DNA of 64,000 nt from Alisma plantago-aquatica (taxonomy: Eukaryota > Streptophyta > Magnoliopsida > Alismatales > Alismataceae), in contig OY856409.1 in assembly GCA_963693085.1 (NCBI GenBank), positions 664,855,591 to 664,919,590 on the forward strand, written 5' to 3'. The notes under the pieces are model-generated. The model was not told the origin of the DNA. It did not search any database and saw only the letters and a program-made list of their open reading frames with translations. Position numbers and translations under genes: made by a program. Position 1 is the stretch's first letter. The number at the start of each line of letters is the position of its first letter. Positions 1-10,815 of this stretch are shown piece after piece.

Positions 1-134
1 CACGAAGGTCGCCGCCTCTCCGTGAAGGTCATCTCATCCTCCACGAAGGTCACCGCCATTTCCAAGCAAGTTCTCCGCTTGCGTTCCTTCGTTCCCGCCT
101 TCCTTCGTTCCCGCCCGACGCCATGGTTGCGTCC

Positions 135-290
135 AGGTCCACTCTCGGTCGACAATTAGTCGATCGAGTGCCCACCTGCGCACAGCATCTAGGTCCACTC
201 TCGGTCGACAAATTCGTCGAACGAGAGTGGACCTGGACGCTGCGCGCAGGTGGGCACTCAGTCGACTAATTATCGACCAAGATTGGACCT
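135..290. repeat. 75-bp-arm near-perfect palindrome in the left subterminal region of CACTA-A
   Basis: The arms 135-209 and 216-290 are reverse complements with few mismatches and a 6-nt loop. They hold motifs such as CTCGGTCGAC and GAGTGCCCACCTGCGC. Subterminal repeats in CACTA elements are binding sites for the TNP1/TnpA-type protein. A transcript through this region would fold into a long hairpin. Upstream at 1-65 the 10-mer CACGAAGGTC or a close variant occurs three times. Confidence 0.8.
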
Positions 291-603
291 TCTCCTTATT
301 TATGTGTGAGCTATAATTGTTTTAATCATATTTGTTGTAATTTTCACAAATAGTTATGAATATTATAATGATTTCAATCTTTGGACTGTTGGAAACGGCC
401 TTACTTTGCTAATTTGAACAAGTATTTTTCATTTTATATGATTTGATAACCCAATAATAAAAACATGTCTTTTTTCATATGTAATAATTATATAAATTCT
501 AGAAATTAATATGAGATTAGACATGTGTACTCTTAGATTGACACTTTAGGGTTGATGCATTTATATATTAACTTAGAAACCCATTCAAAATTTACTCATT
601 AGG

Positions 604-890
604 AGTAAACTTTGGATAGTCCCCGGTTTGGGACTATTTTTGGATATTTTAATCTCACTTAGGATGTACTTGTATAATGTATGTTTAGTTTTGTAGATTA
701 TTTCAGTAGGATTTCTTCATTTGTTCTCTGGGTATATATGTGAGTGGTTATTTGCCATTTACGTCGGTGTACTTGGAGAACTTAGGGGAAATGCTGCTGA
801 AATTTTCTTCAAAACTAAACATATACATTATACAGTTACTAGTGAGATTAAATATTAAAAAATGGGATAGGTGGTACACTTTAGTATATA
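604..890. repeat. MITE-like inverted repeat in the CACTA-A leader
   Basis: DNA around 635-720 is inverted at about 790-868: ATTTAATCTCAC...GTATAATGTAT...GTTTAGTTTT on one side and its complement on the other. Weaker similarity extends outward to about 604 and 890 (AAACTTTGGATAGTCCC against the complement of ACCTATCCC). The centre, about 720-790, is unique. Size and structure resemble a foldback or MITE. I found no clear target-site duplication, so the ends are approximate. The surrounding bases from 291 to 984 are AT-rich leader or promoter of the transposase gene with no ORF. Confidence 0.5.
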
Positions 891-984
891 AGTAATTAAC
901 TTCCTATCAATAAAAACTTACAGATTATTATAGTATCAATATTAAACTATTAGTTTTATAATTAATTTTAATGTGATATAGAAA

Positions 985-1194
985 ATGGATCGAAGTTGGA
1001 TGTCTATCAAGAACTGTTGCAGTCCAGAGTTTGCCAAAGGTCTTGATGAATTTATCAGATTTGCTGAGGAACATAGGAAACTACCTACAGATAGGCTATA
1101 TTGTCCATGTAGAAATTGTTGTAACAATTTGAAAGTTGATACTGGTGAGGAAATTAAGAATCATGTCATATGCAATGGGATCATACAAGGTTAT
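985..1194 (+). pseudogene. TNP2 CACTA transposase, N-terminal fragment (5' of LARD-1 insertion)
   Basis: The reading frame opens with MDRSWM, a typical start for plant TNP2 proteins. It encodes the transposase-associated zinc-binding domain (Transpos_assoc family): paired cysteines in CPCRNCCNN and a later HVICNG segment. After 70 codons the frame is cut by LARD-1. The host sequence resumes at 16319 after the GTTAT duplication, and the frame continues in phase with a W-Y-W-H-G-E motif typical of this domain. The short open frame running to 1224 is only read-through into the LTR. The element's transposase gene is therefore split by about 15 kb. Confidence 0.88.
1190..1194. repeat. Target-site duplication GTTAT of LARD-1 (left copy; right copy 16319-16323)
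   Basis: GTTAT directly precedes the left LTR and directly follows the right LTR. Joining the flanks through one copy restores the TNP2 reading frame in phase, which confirms the boundaries. Confidence 0.92.
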
Positions 1195-3059
1195 TGTGAC
1201 GACACCCGCCATCATTTAAGATAACAAGCGTCGTCAGCAATAATAAAACATGCGGAAGCGATCGTTTGCAGCGGAATTACTGAAAATCACTAAAAATTAA
1301 AACCATTTATCAAAGAGATTCATTCACAGAAAAACTCTTTCATTTAGAACCAAAGTAAAACATTACATCCTGATTCATATATACATCTCATGTACTATTG
1401 CTTCTCGAGGAATACAAACATCAACTACTCTGTCTTAACTGTACACAGGTAGTATAAAACCCTCGAGGCTTAAAGCCAAAATCTCAGATCGAATCTTCAA
1501 AACATTACTCCTAGGACCCGAGAGTACAGAGACGACTCATAGGACTATCTATATACAACTTGACAACTCATATCCCCACCTGGGATTTACCGCTGTCCCT
1601 GCTACTGCTGCTCTTCCTCTGTAATAGGTTCTTTGCCTTTTCGTCGGCGGTTACCTAAAAATGTTAATCCCACGGGGGTGAGACAATTATAAAAATTGTC
1701 CCAACGAGAGATATAACTCTCCGCCAGAAACATTGTTATTGCTGATAATAGAATAACACTGAGCAGTAGAATTATATTTACTCAACAGCAGGTAAATCAT
1801 TGAATAAGATATACAGAGCAGTATTCTCTATGCAATCATTCCAATTATAACTTGATTAAGCAGCAAGTCATTCATTTAAGAAGGAATATGAAGAACATGT
1901 ATATCATTATCCAACAATGATATAATAGTCCATGTATCATCAACCATTGATTCTCGCAATTCAACCCTAAGCAAATATGCTACACGGCTGATTACATTTT
2001 ACAATCATACTTATGCCCTGAGGAGATGAGGTATACCGCTCATACTCCAACCGACCACGGTTACGTAAAGCATCGGTACCACACATAGGTCAATGGAAGA
2101 GCCGGATTCCCATGACCTCATCCGTCTTGGTCAGTACGAGACTACATGCAGGACATCTTGTGTCTCTGCTAGATAGCTTTCCAGGGTATACTGGTAACAT
2201 CACTAATAGAGTTATAGCCCGTAGCATATACTCTCTTCAGGATATGGCCCGTTAGCAATGCCTGGTATTGTTTGTGGAGTCATGGCCCGTAGCCATGCTC
2301 TTATTGGGGTATGGTCCGTAACCAATCTCGTTCATAGGACATAGCCCGTAGCAATGCCTATGGGGCATAAGGATATAATTGCCCAATTACCCCCACATAT
2401 TCAAAAATATGCATTCCGAGTAAACTCGTTTCACCATTCAGCTAATTCTGACGCTGATGGATCTGTGGTCAGGGCAACTACAATATATGGTATCACTTGA
2501 TTAATTAAGTACATTATCATATTCTTTTAGCATCAGCCAAGTTTCCAAACATAACTTAATAAGACAAATGCTATAAAGAAAACATGTACTATTTCCATTA
2601 ATCACTTCTCAGTCTTTATAAGACATTGGGATCTCAGTCCCTCATTTCAATACTGGAAATTATCATTCCTTTGCAACTCAATGCCATAATCATATGGTTC
2701 TGGGTATTCAAACCCTTAGCTCATCATTGAGCATTATTACCACTTTTTTAGGTAACTATCACCTTCAGGTCATCTGACCAAGGTAAATATGATGCTTATT
2801 ACATAAACATCTTCTCATGGCACTTAAGGCCCATTACTTCTCTTATTACCTCATACTAGGCAATAAGGTATAGCATGGCACATAAGGCCCAATAAACAAT
2901 GTCAATACATAAAATGTCATAGCTCATACCTGGCTATGTTCATCATCACATCTTGCCTGCAAGGTTAGTACAGATGATAATACATCAATTTCATATTAGC
3001 ACCATGCAAAACAATATATAACATCATTATTCAAGGGTAAAACCACTATTCCCTTACCA

Positions 3060-3565
3060 GGGTTAGGGTTTCCCATTTCTTATCAATCAGGGTTACTCAT
3101 TCCCTATTCTCAATCAAGACCAATGACTTATCATTTCATTGTCCAGAGTTAGAGTTCATGTTATATGGTATAACCCAAAAATTAGGGTTTCACATACCTT
3201 CACCCTATTTTAGAATTAGGGTTTGCATATAGCATCACCCTTCATTAGGATTTCATATCACGTTGCCCATTATTGGGGTTTACTAATCATTCCCAATTAG
3301 GGTTTCTCATAGAATCACCCTCAATTAGAGCTTTACATGGATACACCTTCAATTAGGGTTTCATATAGATACACCCTCAACTAGGGTTTCACATGGATAC
3401 ACCTTCAATTAGGGTTTCATATAGATACACCCTTAACTAGGGTTTCACATGGATACACCCTCAACTAGGGTTTACTATCATCCTAATTAGTGATTTCACA
3501 TGTAGACAACCTCTTATTAGGGTTATACATGGAATCAGCCTCAATTAGGGTTTACATCATATATT
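3060..3565. repeat. Telo-box-like TTAGGGTTT array in LARD-1 3' LTR
   Basis: About fifteen copies of (A/C)TAGGGTTT occur in about 500 bp, partly as ~35-bp units of the type 'TAGGGTTTCACATGGATACACC' alternating with CATATAGATACACC. The core is the complement of AAACCCTA, the plant telo-box/telomere-repeat unit. The same array is at about 12680-13190 in the other LTR, and a looser version is at about 60080-60500 in LARD-2. Confidence 0.75.
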
Positions 3566-4153
3566 GGATCCATGCATTTGTTATGCATTAATGACTAGTA
3601 CCATTAAAGGTATCTCCCAACTAATCACATTAGGTTTTCAAAAAGGTTTGATCAATTAGACCTTCAATAACATGAGGTATCCAATTGAATTAACCAAATT
3701 GAACCACACACTACTACAGAAACAACATTCAGTGTCGCTTTTCTGGGCGTCAGTTCTTTAGGAAAACCGACGCCTACACTATTAGACGTCGGTTATTTAG
3801 GCAAACCGACGTCTATATTCGAAGACCAGCCAGACACGGGTACCGCTTTGAATACAGCATCGGTTGTTAATAACAAACCGATGCCTAAAGTCGCCCGCTA
3901 AATCCAATTTTCGAGCAAAAAAAATAGTGTCACTTTCAGCGTCGGTTATGTAGATAGAAACCGACGCCTATGCGCGATGAAAATTTGCGCAAAAAGTGTC
4001 ACTTTCAGTGTCGGTTAACCTTTTATAACCGACGCTGAAAGTGGTTCCAAAGCAGATGTCGTCTACACTACTGAAATTGTAAGATAAATTTACATTGATT
4101 TAGACTGTTAATGTGTATATATGATGTCAACTGATTTGAAATTATATATACAG

Positions 4154-5501
4154 GTTAAAAAGAAGACACCAGGAGCACCTAGGCCTCCACCTCCACTTCC
4201 CGCATTACCAACTTGGGTTCCAACTGACCTAACATACCCGTTAGGTCCTGCTTGTAGGGGAATGTCATGTTGGCTATGGGCACATAATATACATTGCCCG
4301 ATAATTGTTTCTTTAGATGCAGATTATGCAGGTCAATCATACGATAGCTCTTTATTTATACAAGATATTATTGAGCTGTTTATGTATGATTGGTTGAATA
4401 CATCAATGATAGAGACATGGATAAGGTGAGATCTTTTTTATACATCCATATACCTTGTGTAAGATCCGGTGATCTGGTTTCTTACATATTAATGCATACG
4501 TAATACATGTTTTGCAGCTACTTAGTCGAAGATCATTGCAAACAATTTGCATTTGATCATGTGGGATTTTTGATTCCATCATTGATTAGTATGGTAGCTA
4601 AAGACCCTGATAATGTTCAACAATACTGTACAGATGCTTTTACAATTTTTGGTCAGCAAAAGAAGACGATAATAATAGCTCCATTCAATGTCAAGTAAGT
4701 TTACTTTATTTATAATTTGGACTTAAGAAAATTCCATTTTTATTGTGCATTTTGAGTTATTAATTGTTAACTTTTTACCTCTAGCGGTAAACATTGGGAG
4801 TTACTAGTTATTGTCCCCGGGACGTTCACTGTTTATTATCTAGATCCCGCGGGAAGTACATTAAACACTAAAATTGGACACGTAATGAGAATGTCATTAT
4901 TCTGGTGAGAAATATTTCATTTTTGTATCTGTTAACATCTGTTATTACATTACTATTTACTTATGTAATTTACTGTGTTATATTAACATGTAGGGGTTTA
5001 GATGCATTCAAAAAGGCTGGAGGAACAGTCCCAAGGAAAAAGAACCAACCAATAAATTGGCAGAACGTACAAGTAAGTTCCCGACTCCAATGTATATATT
5101 ATTGATGTGAATTGTGCTTAGTTGTATTATTTTGTATGTTTCAATTTATAGTGCGCTACACAAGACAATGGCTGGGCATGCGCATACTATGTGATGCGAT
5201 TTATGCAGATGATTATCAAACATGCCGCATTGGACATCGATACCATACATGAGGTATTATATATAGTCTCATTAGTTAGTATGAAATGTATCAATCTTAT
5301 TTTTATATTATTACTTATATATATACATCATTCTCTTTGCAGGTGTTTAAAACTGACAACAGTATAGGTAAACGCTTAAAAAATATACATGCTCCATATA
5401 CGATGGAAGCATTAAATGAAATAAGAGAAGAATGGGAAAAAGCCATACAAGTAGTGGCAACTGTAAGATATAATTGGGATGTTGATAGTGATAATGAATG
5501 A
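4154..5501 (+). CDS. Ulp1-like cysteine protease (C48 family) of CACTA-B, six exons, no stops
   Basis: Exons 4154-4425, 4518-4694, 4785-4904, 4994-5072, 5152-5253 and 5343-5501 join in phase through GT/AG junctions to 302 codons plus TGA, with no internal stop. The C-terminal half matches the SUMO-protease fold: catalytic His in GKHWELL (codon 4792-4794), Asp in YYLDP (4843-4845) and Cys in NGWACAYYV (5179-5181), in the order H-D-C expected for clan CE. Exon boundaries agree with those of the Ulp1 part of the CACTA-A gene. The start is uncertain: a frame with ATG at 4121 reads into exon 1, yet an acceptor-like ACAG precedes 4154 at the place where CACTA-A has an intron acceptor, so upstream exons were probably deleted. 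The family cleaves SUMO-like conjugates. Its role in transposons is unknown. Confidence 0.8.
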
Positions 5502-5966
5502 TACTTTGTAAATGAATATTTCTGAATGTTAATACATGTATTTGAATGTTTCTATATGTGTGAATGTGAGAATTGAATTGATGTCTGAATGTATCTACTT
5601 GTGTGAAATTTTCCTTGGGACTTTTGTAGGTTTGTGGCCTGTTTGTAGGCTGATATCAATGGATGTTGTAAACCTGCAGTTCAGAAAACTGAACTACAGA
5701 TTCTCATCCTGCTGACCAGCCACAGCAGGCCTGCAAACTGATATGAAAAAAAATAGATATAGGCGTCGGTTATTTACAGAAAACTGTCAGCAAAGACCTA
5801 CAGCGTCGGTTATTGGATAAAAACTGACACCTAATAGTACAAACAACCCGACCGTGCAGGAAAGCACAGCTGTGGTGGAAAAGGCGTCGGTTATTCATAT
5901 AAAACCGACGCCTATAGTACTAAACACGGCCGTGCAGGGAAGCACGACCGTGTCGTCTTGAAGTAC

Positions 5967-6196
5967 GACGTCAGTTTTTTTATAGAAAACCGACGCCAAA
6001 AGGGTTCGCGCCACAGAAAACAACGTCATCTAGGACTCTTTCTGCGTCGGTTACCAAGTAAACACCGACGCTATAGTCCATATAGGCGTCAGTCTTTTAG
6101 TAGATAACCGACGCAGAATGTGTCCTAGATGACGCCGTTTTCTGTGGCGCGAACCCTTTTGGCTTCGGTTATCTACTAAAAGACCGACGCCTATAT
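5967..6196. repeat. Long hairpin in right subterminal region of CACTA-B
   Basis: Arms at about 5967-6072 and 6081-6196 are reverse complements over roughly 105 bp (shared segments include AAAAGGGTTCGCGCCACAGA and its complement). The repeats also carry the AACCGACGCC subterminal motif. It resembles the much longer palindrome at the right end of CACTA-A. Confidence 0.75.
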
Positions 6197-6749
6197 GTTA
6201 AATAGGCGTCGGTTAAAAAACCGACGCCAAAGTGTTCGACCTTTAGCGGCGCCCACATAGGCGTCGCTCAGAAACCGACACCAAAGGGGGTTAAACAACC
6301 GACGCCAAAGGCTGTTTCTATAGTAGTGACACTCAATTCTAATCAATGGAACTTCAACCAATTGGATCATCAACTCAATCATCATTTGAATCATGGCTCA
6401 CCCCTCAATTGGGACTTCAATTATGATCTGATCTCAATGGGATTAGGGCATATAAACACCAATTAGAGCTTTGAAGTTGATCATCAATCGTGCTACTAAT
6501 TGTGTTTCAATTGATTGCATTGGACCTTCAACCATTGAATTCATGGAACCAATCATCAATTGGACCTATTCTCATACTTCAATTGAGTTTAATAGTTAAA
6601 CCTTCAACTAATTTGACCCTCAATTGAACCTCAATTGGTCATCAATTAGGGCTTTATTCAATTGAATTAGGGTTTAGAATTGATGATCCCTCAATACTAA
6701 TCAATGTAAGACTAGTTACTTTGAAACTTTTGAACCATCATCCAAATTG

Positions 6750-7900
6750 GGTATGACCTGACCCCAAACGGTCTTGAGGTGGTTTGGATGACCTCCAAAC
6801 GGTCTTGAGACCGTTTGCCCATCATATCACTCAAATCCAATCCATCCAATTAAGGTTTGGATCATTGGATTGATCACCAAATCAGCATTGCATTGTATAT
6901 CAGCTTGGTACCTTTAGACCTTCAAACACCTAACCATACTCAACCATAGACCTCCAAACGGTATTGGGTGACCACCAAACGGTCTTGAGAACGTTTGGAT
7001 GAGCTCCAAACGGTATTGAGACCGTTTGTCCCATCCATCCTTTGGATTCTAGTGAAAAATCATCAAGGATTGGTCTATCGAGTTGATCAACAATTCAGCT
7101 TTTAATTGCAATATGATTGGTACCTTTGGACCTTCAATTGATCAACTATACTTGACCCAATACCTCCAAACGGTCTTGGGGTGACCCCCAAACGGTCTTG
7201 AGACCGTTTGGATGATCCCCAAATGGTCTTGAGACCGTTTGGGCTAATCAACCCAAAATCTCAAATTAACTCATTGGAATTTCAGCACTAATTTCAATTA
7301 GGGTTTGCCTAATTGAATAGCCTTCAACTCACGATTCCTTGGGAGTTAATCCCTCAAATATGGTGAGTCATTAGACCACAGCATTAGGAACAGTAATATC
7401 AAACGTTCAACCCTTGGTCAATGCACTCAAACGGTTTTTGAAACCGTTTGCCCAAAAAGTTCAATTAAATCAGATTGAAAATCAGCACTTAATCCAATTA
7501 GGTTTCCCTAATTGATTAGGCTTCAACTCACGATTCCTTTGGAGTTAATCCCTCAAATTTGGAGGGGCATTAACCAACATCATTATGAACAGTAATACCA
7601 AACGGTAAACGCTTGGTCAACTCACTAAAACGGTTTTGAAACCGTTTTCCCAAACAGGTCAAGTTAATCAGGTTGAAAATCAGCATTTAATTCAATTCGA
7701 TTTGCCTAATTGATTGGCCTTCAACCTACGATTCCTTTGGAGTTAACCCCTAAAATTTGGCGGGCCATTAGCCTACATAATTAGGAACAAAATTCCCAAA
7801 CGGTCAATGCTTGTTCAACCATCTCAAACGGTTTTGAAACCGTTTTCTCCCAAACGGTTTCAAACCGTTTGCCTTTAAACGGTTTGCTGAAACCGCATAG
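6750..7900. repeat. Cluster of AAACGGT/ACCGTTT palindromes in LARD-1 3' LTR
   Basis: About twenty AAACGGT or ACCGTTT cores occur, many as inverted pairs with 11-bp arms around TG (CCAAACGGTCT-TG-AGACCGTTTGG), others as CAAACGGTTTTGAAACCGTTTG. Spacers differ, so this is not a simple tandem repeat. The same cluster is at about 13760-14860 and 61990-63130. Confidence 0.85.
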
Positions 7901-9347
7901 CCAATCAAATTAAAACGATTTGGAGTAGCTATCAAAATCGTTTGGCTTGGTACTTTTCTTTGGATAAGCATCTAGGATTATGTCATCATCCCCTTCCTTC
8001 GAACAACCAAGAACAACAACCTTTCTTGATGGAAATTGCAGCAAAGAAACAAGAGTGTATCAAATTGAAGAAAACAATCAACAAAGCATAGAGAATTGAT
8101 GCAATAGCAATGATTATGGGTTTAAGTTATAAAACCCGCCTCAAATATGATCTCCAAGATCCAAGATCCACGTATCTAATGGTGGATGGAGTTCCAGCAA
8201 CTGCACAAGGTCCGTTCTTGAGCTATTGGATGAAAAAGATGGATAGAATTGGAAATCGGGTGAAGAAAACCAAGAATCAAGCATTGGTTTAGGGTTTCCA
8301 CCATGAATCCGAGGTAGAAGATGATCAAAACCTTACCGACAGGTTGTGTTCGTCCTTCTCCTTCTCCTGAGATCTTTCTTGGTCGGACAAATCAAAATGG
8401 TAGGGAAAAGACTAAGGGTACGACCCTTATGTGTTATTGAAATAAGATATACATAAATAATATGTATATGGTTTTCAAGGAAAGAGAAAATGAAATTATT
8501 TTCTTTAAATTCCATACTAATTTCCCCCAAATCCTCCTCCATTTCTTGGCCAAGAAACCACCTTCAAAGTCTTGCAAAATCTCTTCATTATCCAAGAATT
8601 AATGGAAAAGAAATTAAGCACCTTAAAGAGTTTTATATTAATATCCAACTTTTAGTGGATATTACTTTTGATTATAATAATGTGAGTGGCTTCCACTCAA
8701 CCAAGATCTTTTTGTGCCATAGCAAGGCACAAGCTCGTCCAACACCTTAAAAAATCATACCTCAATTTTTGGTTGAAGGGATCCTCAATTAATTTATTTC
8801 TTTTTGCATAAATTAAACTAAAGTCCCATATATGCTTAAATCTTGATTATTTTAATGTCAAGATTCTCTCTCCTCCAAGATAACTCAAATGAGGCACCCC
8901 TCTCATTTTATTTGATCTACTTGATGCCAAGAAACATGAGCAATCCTCTAGAGGTGATATATTGCATATTGAACCCTAGATTTTGGGTAAATTGCACATT
9001 ACACCAAAACTAGGTTTTAATGCACAAGGTTTGATCTACAAGCTTTATCTTGATGCCCAAGCTTGTGGAAACCATACCATTACTTAATATTCATTCTTAT
9101 GATGTCTCAACATCATAGGAACATCTTATCATGTGGAATTTGCAAGTTAACCCCTCAACTTGGGTAATTTGCACATTAGTCCAAGATAAGCAAACATTGC
9201 TTCAACATTGTCCAAACATGACCAAAATTGAAACATGAGTTCCTCATGAGCCCTAATTACTTTTCACAAGATAGGATTAAGAATATAATCATCTTTCTTA
9301 ATCAAAACACCTAGGGTTAAAACATAACCCAGGTCAGGGATGTTACA

Positions 9348-9362
9348 AATTATCCCCCCCTT
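9348..9362 (-). other. Polypurine tract of LARD-1
   Basis: On the minus strand, A-A-G-G-G-G-G-G-G-A-T-A-A-T-T lies directly before the 3' LTR start TGTAACATCC. This is the expected position for plus-strand DNA priming. Confidence 0.8.
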
Positions 9363-9480
9363 ATAAGGATTTCGTCCCCGAAATCATCAACAAAACATTA
9401 AGAGAAAAGAGTAGGATATTTCCTCCTCAACTCTCGGATCTATTAACACAAATACGAAGCAGGATAAAGACATATCAGAA

Positions 9481-10683
9481 TTAAAGTAATTCCATTTGAC
9501 CTGTCACAACCCGAGGGTTGACTACTGCTTCAGGCTGGTTCATAGCATAGAGCCTAGCCGTTGCCTGTTGTTGGCCATGTGCTCTGTTATTGGACGCAGA
9601 AGATCCTGCTTGGGACGCTTGTCCACGTCCTCGGGTACCACTAGAAAACTGCTTTATCTGAGAACCTTGTTGACTTTGTCTCGGGGGTTGATTCACCACA
9701 GCATTCCCCATTGGGCAATCCCTTGCCAGATGACCTACTAGTCCACATCGATGACAAGTTCTATTCTCTTGGTGTGGTCTAGGGGGTCCAGTTACTGACA
9801 TAGAAGCTGAATTGTGAGCTTCCTTTGGTGGTGTAGGCACATAATACCTTGGTTTCTTGAAACTCCCAGCACTATGCCCTTGAAACTGTGGCTATTCCTT
9901 CTTACCCTTAGTCTGTCGCTTCTCAACTACAGACCTCTCTATGCGTCTTATAGATTCCACAAAAGTTGCAAACCTCTCCCGATTATCCAGAGCAGACACC
10001 GGAGTGGTTAATTCAGTGTTCAACCCCTTCTCAAACCGCCGAATTATTTCCTCATCATTGGATGCAATGTGCGGACAAAACCGCAACAACTCCATGAACC
10101 TAGCCTCATACTCACTAATGCTCATAGGTCCTTGTTTAATTTTCTCAAACTGGGATATCTTCTCATCTAGAAACGTCTTGGGAAAGTATCTAGTGACAAA
10201 TTCACGCCTGAATTCATCCCATCCAATCACAACTCCAGGTCTTTTGCCCTCCTCAATGGTCCACCAGTGGCTAGCACTCCCTTTGAGGAGATATACAACA
10301 TGCCTAACCGTCTCATCATCAGGTATCATGAGGATTCTGAAGGCTTTCTCTAATTCAGTCAACCATAGATCATCATCTGCTGGATCAGCTGTACCAGCAT
10401 ACTCTAATGCTCCTACCCTCTTCAGCCTTTCAAAGGTCTTGCCGGCATCGTATCTTTCATCATGGGGTGGAGCCCTGGGTGCAGGTACTGGCATTCTATC
10501 CGTCATGTGGGTCATAGCTGCCATAAACTGCTCGAACATAGTCTGAAAGGTTGGGTTCCCCATATCACCTGGGTTGAACTGGGGTTGATCAGGTACAGGT
10601 TCCTCCCTGTCCTGGTCTCTTGCACCTCTTACTGGTGCAGCAACACTGCTCTCAGCAGCGTGTTCATCGTGTGATCCAGACAT
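9481..10683 (-). pseudogene. gag: LARD-1 Gag with one in-frame stop
   Basis: The best start is ATG at 10683 (MSGSHDEH...); an upstream in-frame ATG is at 10725. The frame encodes a Retrotrans_gag-type domain (GSASHWW, FVTRYFP and FEKGL segments). After TAG at 9892-9894 the same frame continues to 9481 and holds a CCHC zinc knuckle, CHRCGLVGHLARDCP (C-x2-C-x4-H-x4-C). Gag packages the element RNA into virus-like particles. The frame closes soon after a VVTG motif, which in related gag-pol proteins lies at the entrance to the protease, so everything from protease onward is missing. The stop is probably a point mutation. Confidence 0.88.
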
Positions 10684-10797
10684 CTTTAGTTCTTCTTCTC
10701 CTATATGAGCAGAAGACACTATCAAATAAACTGGAAGACACTTAGAACAGAGTCAACTACCTTAATCCTATGTCTCTGTAGACTCAGCAAACCTAGA

Positions 10798-10809
10798 GCT
10801 CTGATACCA
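10798..10809 (-). other. Primer binding site of LARD-1 (initiator tRNA-Met type)
   Basis: The minus strand reads TGGTATCAGAGC six bases inside the right (5') LTR. This is the usual plant tRNA-iMet-complementary site and fixes the element's orientation. Confidence 0.9.
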
Positions 10810-10815
10810 CTAAAC

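Larger units (their letters stand above)
3709..6328 (+). mobile_element. CACTA-B: 2.6-kb non-autonomous CACTA transposon carrying only a Ulp1-type protease
   Basis: The termini are CACTACTACAGAAA at 3709 and its near-complement TTTCTATAGTAGTG ending at 6328. The 3-bp duplication ACA lies at 3706-3708 and 6329-6331. The orthologous position in the other LARD-1 LTR (ACA at 13333-13335) has a single ACA and no element, so the insertion post-dates LARD-1. Subterminal regions (3749-4045 and 5760-6315) are full of AACCGACGCC inverted repeats. No TNP2 or TNP1 sequence is present; the sole gene is the protease at 4154-5501. The element is probably an internal deletion derivative of a CACTA-A-like parent. 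Confidence 0.95.
1195..9347 (-). repeat. LARD-1 3' LTR (left copy), interrupted by CACTA-B
   Basis: It starts TGTGACGACACCCGCC and ends CAGGGATGTTACA. From left to right it contains non-coding DNA with blocks of tandem-like AATTAGGGTTT repeats (about 3060-3560), the CACTA-B insertion (3709-6328), then about 1.1 kb packed with AAACGGT/ACCGTTT palindromes (about 6750-7900), and an AT-rich segment to the end. No convincing ORF is present. The 60-codon frame at 8110-8292 recurs in the other LTR only because the LTRs are duplicates. Confidence 0.92.

Noticed and set aside
6750..7900. CRISPR-like array
   Set aside because: Units are palindromic with irregular, non-unique spacers, in plant retrotransposon LTRs. 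There is no leader or cas gene, and the context is eukaryotic.
8110..8292. 60-codon frame in LARD-1 3' LTR, matched by 15082-15264
   Set aside because: It recurs only because LTRs are copies of each other. The diverged LARD-2 LTR does not keep the frame, and there is no known protein pattern.
9941..10546. 201-codon + strand frame opposite LARD-1 gag
   Set aside because: It is the antisense shadow of the gag coding strand, where the minus-strand product has clear Gag motifs.
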